Shown: piece after piece, positions 58,590-64,000 of the stretch
How positions within the stretch are numbered: the stretch's first letter is position 1
Layout of the letters: the number at the start of each line of letters is the position of its first letter
NCBI GenBank assembly: GCA_028532985.1
Contig: JANCIK010000009.1
Coordinates: 124,001-188,000 of the forward strand
Reading direction: 5' to 3'
Length of the DNA stretch: 64,000 nucleotides
Source: Stropharia rugosoannulata
Lineage: Eukaryota > Basidiomycota > Agaricomycetes > Agaricales > Strophariaceae
Notes under the pieces: generated by a model
The model's input: only the letters and a program-made list of their open reading frames with translations
Told to the model about the DNA's origin: nothing
Database searches by the model: none
Translations under genes and position numbers: made by a program

Positions 58590-61500
58590 AAATTGAAGAG
58601 GACACGAAGAGTGAACACGCCGAGGATAGAGCTGCGAGGGGACGCGTCACACCAGGGGCAGCTGGAAAACGTACTCGGGAATGGACGGAGGCGATATGCG
58701 TGCATACGTTCTGCGGAGAGAGAGGCGGGCACGCAAGGCCTTCGTGATAGTAGGTGTCGGACAGACGGAGCATTTCCATACAAATCCTCTGATCCGGCCC
58801 GACTTGATGTCTGGTTCCGAGTCTCACCATATGGGTGCGAGCTAACGGGCTCACTGTGTAGCGGGGGCGGGGGTGGTGGCTTGATGGATGGGGCCGAATT
58901 TTCCCTACCACCCCACCCGCTCATGTGCATGGCCTTCCAGAGCTCCACCCGTCCGTGTCCACATGCTCCATTGCCCACGCCCACGCCCACGCCCACGCCC
59001 ACGCCATCTCCACGGCTCCTGCGCCCACACGCCCTTCAACCCCACCGGCGCTTACTCTCCGTCCCACCGTCGCCCTCGCCCCGCAGGATGGATGGAGAAC
59101 GCAAGAGAGGCGGACATACTCTGAAGGGATGTGATGTGATGTGACGTACAGGATTGAGTGGAACACGATACGACGCTCGGACGGGATTCAAAAGGTGCAA
59201 TGGCCGCGGCGTAGCGCGGTGCGCGGAACTGCGCAGCAAGGACGCACCCCCGTGACTCGCAATAGGGGCGCGAGCTACCCGGTTGTTTGCTTCAAGGGGG
59301 TGGGAGTAGAGGTTGGGGCAGGACCACTGGAGGGCTCACTGAGGAGCTACAGTGAGGACTGAATGCAGTGGCCGAGGGGATCGACACATGTGCACGCAGG
59401 TCAGAGGCACGAGGGCCGAGTGAAGCCGGACGTGCAGTGCCCACTGGCCGCGCGACGAGGGCGTGCTTTGTTGTTTCACTGTGCAGCGAGGTTCATCAAT
59501 ATTGCTGGTAAGCGGATAGGGCGGGAGCTGGAGCGCACGGCAGGGAGCGGAAAGACAGCAAACAGGGCGGAAAATCGCGAGGTGAAAACAGGCCTGAGAA
59601 ACGCGGGGTGGGCAAAGCACGTGAGGCTGGGCATATCTCCAGGTGAAGACTGGGCGGGAGGTGGCTTGCGGGGCGGATGGGGACGGGTTAAATGTGGCTT
59701 CGGACAAGCTCAAGAGACGGTGTAGGAGAAGCAGGGACCAGGACGGGGCGGCATGGAAGGCGGCTGGGCGGTCAAGGGGGAATCGTAAATGCTCGGGAGC
59801 AGAGTGGGGTCCGCGGGTTGCGTGGGTTGCATATACGCGCTTGCGGGCTGGGCAAGGCGATCACGGTGCCACGGGAGGGCAATCCAAATATGGGGTGTAC
59901 AAGAGTGATAGTCAGCGCGCCGCGTGGAGGAGCGGTTGACCGGGACCGGACTTGGGAGCTGCCATCGTGCACTGCCAGCCGTGACACCCCTGCTCTCCCC
60001 CACCATCGCCTCCTACCCGTTTATTAACGCAACCATCTGCCTCCCCACCACCGCCTGCACGGGCCCGCCTCATCCGCCACGGCGCGTGTCTACCCACACT
60101 CCCTGCTCACATTTCAGCTATCACCCACCTGCTGTACGCACAGCCCGATGCAGCGCGTGGGACTGGACGCAACGCGGATGGAATGCGGGGGCTGGGACGG
60201 GTGGGACGCGATGCGAGGCGCACACCGTGAGTCAAAGACATATGCCCGATTCTCGGGATGGGGACGGGGGCGCACGTCGGCTGCGATATCTAACGAGCTG
60301 ACTGCGTGTTGCGGGAGCCAGGCAGGGATGGGATCGCAGGTAGAATGGACCGACGAGGACACAAGGGGGTTGGATCAATGGAGCGCGTGGGACGGATGCG
60401 TGCAGCGATGCATGCCGCACCCAAGGTCACAATTGACGTGAATGTGTACTTGCAGAGTGTACCGAGGGAGGGGTCGAGACGGAGACGGGGCGGCCTAGTC
60501 AAACACAGAAAACGTAAACATGGAGCCGGACATGCAGCACCCAAAGATGTACCTTGTCAAGAAGACGAGCTCACGCGTAGCAGGGCACAAGGCATGCGGA
60601 GCCTAGTGGTAATGCACCCGTACTGGTTGTCTCTATGTTATCGAGGAGGGATCGCGGGCGGGGCACGGGGGGGGAGAAGGAGTCAATGGGAGGCCGGTAG
60701 CGGGACGAACGCCAGATGTTGAACGCGACGCGCATGTCCTGATGGGCGATGCAGAGAGAGGCGGATGTCCGAGGGCGGGACAGAGTTGACGGAATAGCTC
60801 AGAATAAGTGACTTGAACGGGGATATGCAGATGCTGAGAAGTCGAAAGCAGCAAACACGCTCACGCGCCGAGGCAGGCGGGATACAAACAGGTAAGCCCC
60901 CGCGTAGCAGCAGCTGCGGCATGAACATTGCAGAGAGCAGTGAGCTGGGGAGAGGATAGGGGACCAGGCACTAAGAAGGGGAGCAACCGTAAACTTGAGT
61001 TAACACATAGGCAATACAGACACGTACCATCAGCGCGTCCTTGCCCCCACAACGACAACATTTCAGTTCACGAGAGAACCAAGGCGGGCTGGGCAAGTCA
61101 AACGCAGGGAGCCCAGCGGTAAGACGTGGCGTGGAGCCACTATGAGTCCGCGAGGGCAGTCTCTGCGATGTCGAGGAGGGGAGGGCGGAGCACGTCACGA
61201 AGATGGTCGGACGTAGGAAGCGACGCACGAGCTGGCATGTAGTGTAGAGCGGTACATCGAGGGGGAGGCAAGGTGGGCGCAGGCCATCGTTGCAGGCGAG
61301 TTTAGGATTTGACGAGGGAGGCAATGGAGACGGATCCGAGAGTCTCGTACCTCGCTATTATGCAGACAAGCTGACGTGTAGCACAACCTTAGGCAGCCTC
61401 GGGCATACAGCAGGCGGAGGGCAGTGAGGCAAGGAACGGGGAGGGCGGTCTAAGGTTATTTCAAAGGCACAAGCACGTTAAGGGTAAGTCGCGAAGTTTT

Positions 61501-61606
61501 CGAAGTGAGGCAGCGACGACGAAACGAAACGACGTACGTACAGTGGCTGTGTCACTCAGATTTTGGTTGGCCACGGGCCGGCATCGCCGGCGTGCTCCAA
61601 AAATAG
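58590..61606 (-). repeat. GC-rich dispersed repeat copy, inverted orientation
   Basis: Base asymmetry switches to a G/A-rich + strand after about 58.6-59.1 kb. The right edge at 61520-61606, reverse-complemented, reads CTATTTTTGGAGCACGCCGGCGATGCCGGCC...GACACAGCCACTG, the same edge as at 55588. The two copies are tail-to-tail, or form one 6-kb element with inverted ends. No gene was recognised. Confidence 0.55.
58973..59005. repeat. (GCCCAC)n hexanucleotide microsatellite
   Basis: Five and a half perfect units of GCCCAC lie within the inverted GC-rich copy. Confidence 0.95.
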
Positions 61607-62040
61607 AACACGACTCTCTGTCTGCGAAGCATTTACAATGTAACATTCTTTTGCTTCTGCGATAAACAAGTCTCAACAGTGCCTCTAACATGCAGAATCA
61701 CGTACTATTGGACCATGAATCTATGTATTCAAACCAAGCATCGGATACAGTTCATCATATCTCGTATTCGGTACCAGAAGTTAGGGAATACTTTCATCTT
61801 GAAGACAAAAAGATACACCGTTGTTGCTACATCTGGAAAAACCTGTATAAAATATTGTTATAATATTGATTTCATTCAAATTTACTCCCCGCGTATGCAC
61901 GCACCGTCCTATCTTACACGTTAAAATATTCCTCTCTTCCGTTAAATCAACACCGCTGGAATTATTCCAGGCTACATCGGATTACAAAATGCACTGGAAA
62001 GGATCCACCAGACTCAAACTTGTGGTATGAAAACCCATGT
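61607..62040. other. AT-rich stretch without recognisable gene
   Basis: It sits between the GC-rich repeat edge and the point where the second HET copy loses similarity. No exon 3 of the HET gene and no other protein-like frame is visible. Confidence 0.5.
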
Positions 62041-62088
62041 TCCCAGGATCTATCAGGCAAATGGAATAGATTACTTCGAGAAACGTAC

Positions 62089-62508
62089 ACTCTGCTGGTA
62101 TAACCCGTGGCCTACTGCCGTCCTCCATGATGTTGAGATTTACCCGAATAAGGGACATTGAGAGTGAGGCATCTGTCGAATTGGGACTGGATTTGGATGG
62201 CGGTGATTCCATCATATGGCACTCCTCGACAGTCTCTGCTATGAAGCCCTTCAGACATTTGACGAACTCATGCTCAGGAGATTGCCCAGAGGAAGCGCTG
62301 CCTATTTCGTCCTCCGCCGCTGGCCGCGTACACGGGGTATCTATAATCCCATTTCAATTTTATTTCAACTACATATGGCACTCAAGAACGTACCGGAAGC
62401 CATGCACTCAAACACCATGGGCTTCAGCAGATTTACCAGCGCTGCAAGTAGTCCTCGAGCCTTGGGACTTTCAAAGCTTATTGACGGAGGAGCATTTGCG
62501 TTCGACAT
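62089..62508 (-). pseudogene. 5' fragment of a second HET-type gene (exons 1 and 2 only)
   Basis: Exon 1 (62508-62394, 115 nt) and exon 2 (62340-62089, 252 nt) match exons 1 and 2 of the gene at 18390. The splice sites are the same; exon 2 is 12 nt longer, an in-frame difference (an SSAAGR stretch). Similarity continues into intron 2 and ends near 62040, just before the expected acceptor, so the HET-domain exon is missing. The retained reading frames are intact. The fragment may have lost its 3' end by insertion or recombination inside the intron. Confidence 0.85.
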
Positions 62509-63980
62509 CATTCGGTAATGTGTTGTACTGTATACGAGAATGGATTTAGTGGATATTGCGTAGTACGGCAGTACGCGAAGCGCTTACATTGTTGAGTTGG
62601 TCAGTTCGTGATGAGGGAAGGAAGCAAGAATCGGAGCATCAAACATTGGACCCGATTCAAAGATCGGAACATCCCATACGTACTTGGTTGTCCATTTTAA
62701 CTCGGGCACAGCGGCACTGCCCACCACATATTTTTATTTCGTCTATTATTCAGCAAGCCAATGAACGTCTACACAAGCATACTGTATAGGGCATGCTCTC
62801 AGCCTTAATGCTTGGTAATGCTTCGTACTCTGCAAAGGTCGGTAGATCTCTCAGCCGTAGTAGATGGTAACGTTCGGTTTTCTTGAAAGGCCAGTAGACG
62901 TCATATTATTCCTGTACTAGGTTTGAATTTGAGGCAGGTAAATATAGCGTAACTGATAGGTGAGGTCCGGGACTACACCGCCTTGATGATTCATATCTGT
63001 CCTCTGTCCAGCCCCCAGTTATTCCATGCATTGAGTAATTTATGAGGTGACAGGCCTTCAAATATCTACCCAAGTTGTACACATATCTGCACAGGACTAG
63101 GTGCCAACAACGTCCAATAATTCATGCACCAGTCATGAGGTAGTTTATTATTGGCCAACTGACATGACAGGTCCGGGACTTACCTATGTTAATCTCTGCC
63201 CTCCATCATCCCTCCGCCTGCAATCAGGTCGCTCATCCTATACATTGCATACTCCGTTGATCGTACGCCCATATCATCAATACCGCTTCCTAGCCAACGC
63301 ACAGCTCGACGAGGCCGTGCTTGCGCGAAGTTATGTAGTATCCAAGCACCACAAGCCAATTATGCAGCACGATATCACGGCACAGCTTATTAAATATCGA
63401 TGCTCTCCATGTGTATTGTTTGTTACTGAGATATTAGCTATGTATTTTGTATTCATCCCATAGCGGTCTCCTGTGCGCAATCCAGAATGGCCTTACTTGT
63501 TTTCATTTCCAGGTTTACCACCATCATCATTTAATATGCGCACTGGACCTTGGTATATCAGATCTGAAGGTCATGCATCACGGAGAATGGACGAGCCACC
63601 AAGCTCTCTTCTTTTAGACTGTGAAACACCCATGGAGATTATTTAATTTTCCTTATAACCTTTCATATATACGTTAGTTGTCGAAGGAACCAGTGAGAGA
63701 TACCGCAATAAATCGTGCGCGGTCACGGCAGCCTCGCTACAAAATGAACAAAGTTCTCCATGGTACTCGTTCTTTAAATTTATTAGTGAAGTACCTCGAC
63801 TCTACTCGGTCCCTGATCGTGTGCTGTCCGTACTCCTTTTAAGTGGTGATGTTATGTATTCTGTTTATGTGACATTCATGCGTGGGTGTGATTAATTCTC
63901 AAATCTCTCAGGCATTGCACTCACCAGATACTCTACATGGTGAGCGTGCGCCTCGGGGGCACTGGGCAGACAGCGTCGCT
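62509..63980. repeat. HET upstream region, second copy with internal duplications
   Basis: 62540-62790 closely matches 18430-18665. GACATGACAGGTCCG-GACT at about 63160 matches 19050, and a related AGGTCCGGGACTACACCG also occurs at about 62965. 63890-63980 (AATCTCTCAGGCATTGCACTCAC...) matches 19170-19255. The stretch 63250-63890 has no counterpart at the first locus and no convincing gene. Confidence 0.7.
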
Positions 63981-64000
63981 ATCTATTTTTGGAGTACTCG
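63981..64000 (+). repeat. start of another GC-rich repeat copy (cut by window edge)
   Basis: CTATTTTTGGAGTACTCG is the family's edge sequence. It follows the HET upstream region exactly as at 19255-19275. Confidence 0.6.

Noticed and set aside
63101..63463. 120-codon + strand open frame near the window end.
   Set aside because: It overlaps duplicated HET upstream sequence and does not look protein-like.

Overview
The window is nuclear DNA from a filamentous fungus, most likely an Agaricomycete (mushroom-forming basidiomycete). The reasons are short 45-60 bp GT-AG introns, a HET-domain incompatibility-type gene, a KDZ-class DNA transposase with a CxC2 cysteine cluster, a multi-exon Helitron Rep/helicase with a cysteine-rich N-terminus, and Ty3/gypsy and Ty1/copia retrotransposons of fungal type. 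I cannot name a species. Almost everything present is mobile DNA or genes caught between mobile elements. No rRNA, tRNA or CRISPR was recognised.

Layout. 1-2700: a gag-only LTR retrotransposon, its 5' LTR cut by the window edge. 2701-3690: one copy of a GC-rich, non-coding, strand-asymmetric repeat family. 3740-18390 (minus): a HET-domain gene split by a gypsy element (3999-16626). That element has a copia element (11478-16208) inserted in its right LTR. Target-site duplications at both levels give the insertion order. 18391-19261: upstream region of the HET gene, internally duplicated. 19262-21770: another GC-rich repeat copy. 22162-24161 (minus): two unfamiliar intron-containing genes. 25244-35613: a KDZ DNA transposon of about 10.4 kb, bounded by inverted arrays of TTTAAAC-type motifs. 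It carries its transposase, a decayed piece of a host phosphatidylserine decarboxylase gene and two unknown genes. 35693-55085: a Helitron-type region with an accessory gene, a Rep/helicase of eight exons, and two further unknown genes. The Rep/helicase is interrupted in frame by a chromodomain gypsy element (38692-47786), itself interrupted in its integrase by an unclassified terminal-inverted-repeat element (43147-46023). 55585-61606: two GC-rich repeat copies in inverted orientation. 62089-62508: the 5' end of a second HET gene, followed by the same upstream sequence as the first and the start of another GC-rich copy at the window edge.

The autonomous elements supply the enzymes (reverse transcriptase/integrase, KDZ transposase, Rep/helicase). 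The gag-only element shares the primer-binding site, pre-polypurine hairpin and gag N-terminus of the 4-16 kb gypsy element, so it is probably mobilised by relatives of it. The most interesting points are that gag-only parasite, an intron-containing antisense gene inside the gypsy element, -1 frameshift heptamers at the gag/pro/pol junctions, a predicted self-priming site in the chromodomain element, the captured lipid-enzyme fragment inside a KDZ transposon, and a HET gene flanked by the same GC-rich repeat family at two loci. Several reading-frame breaks in otherwise young elements are single-base losses, mostly in short homopolymers, so sequencing error has to be considered beside real decay.
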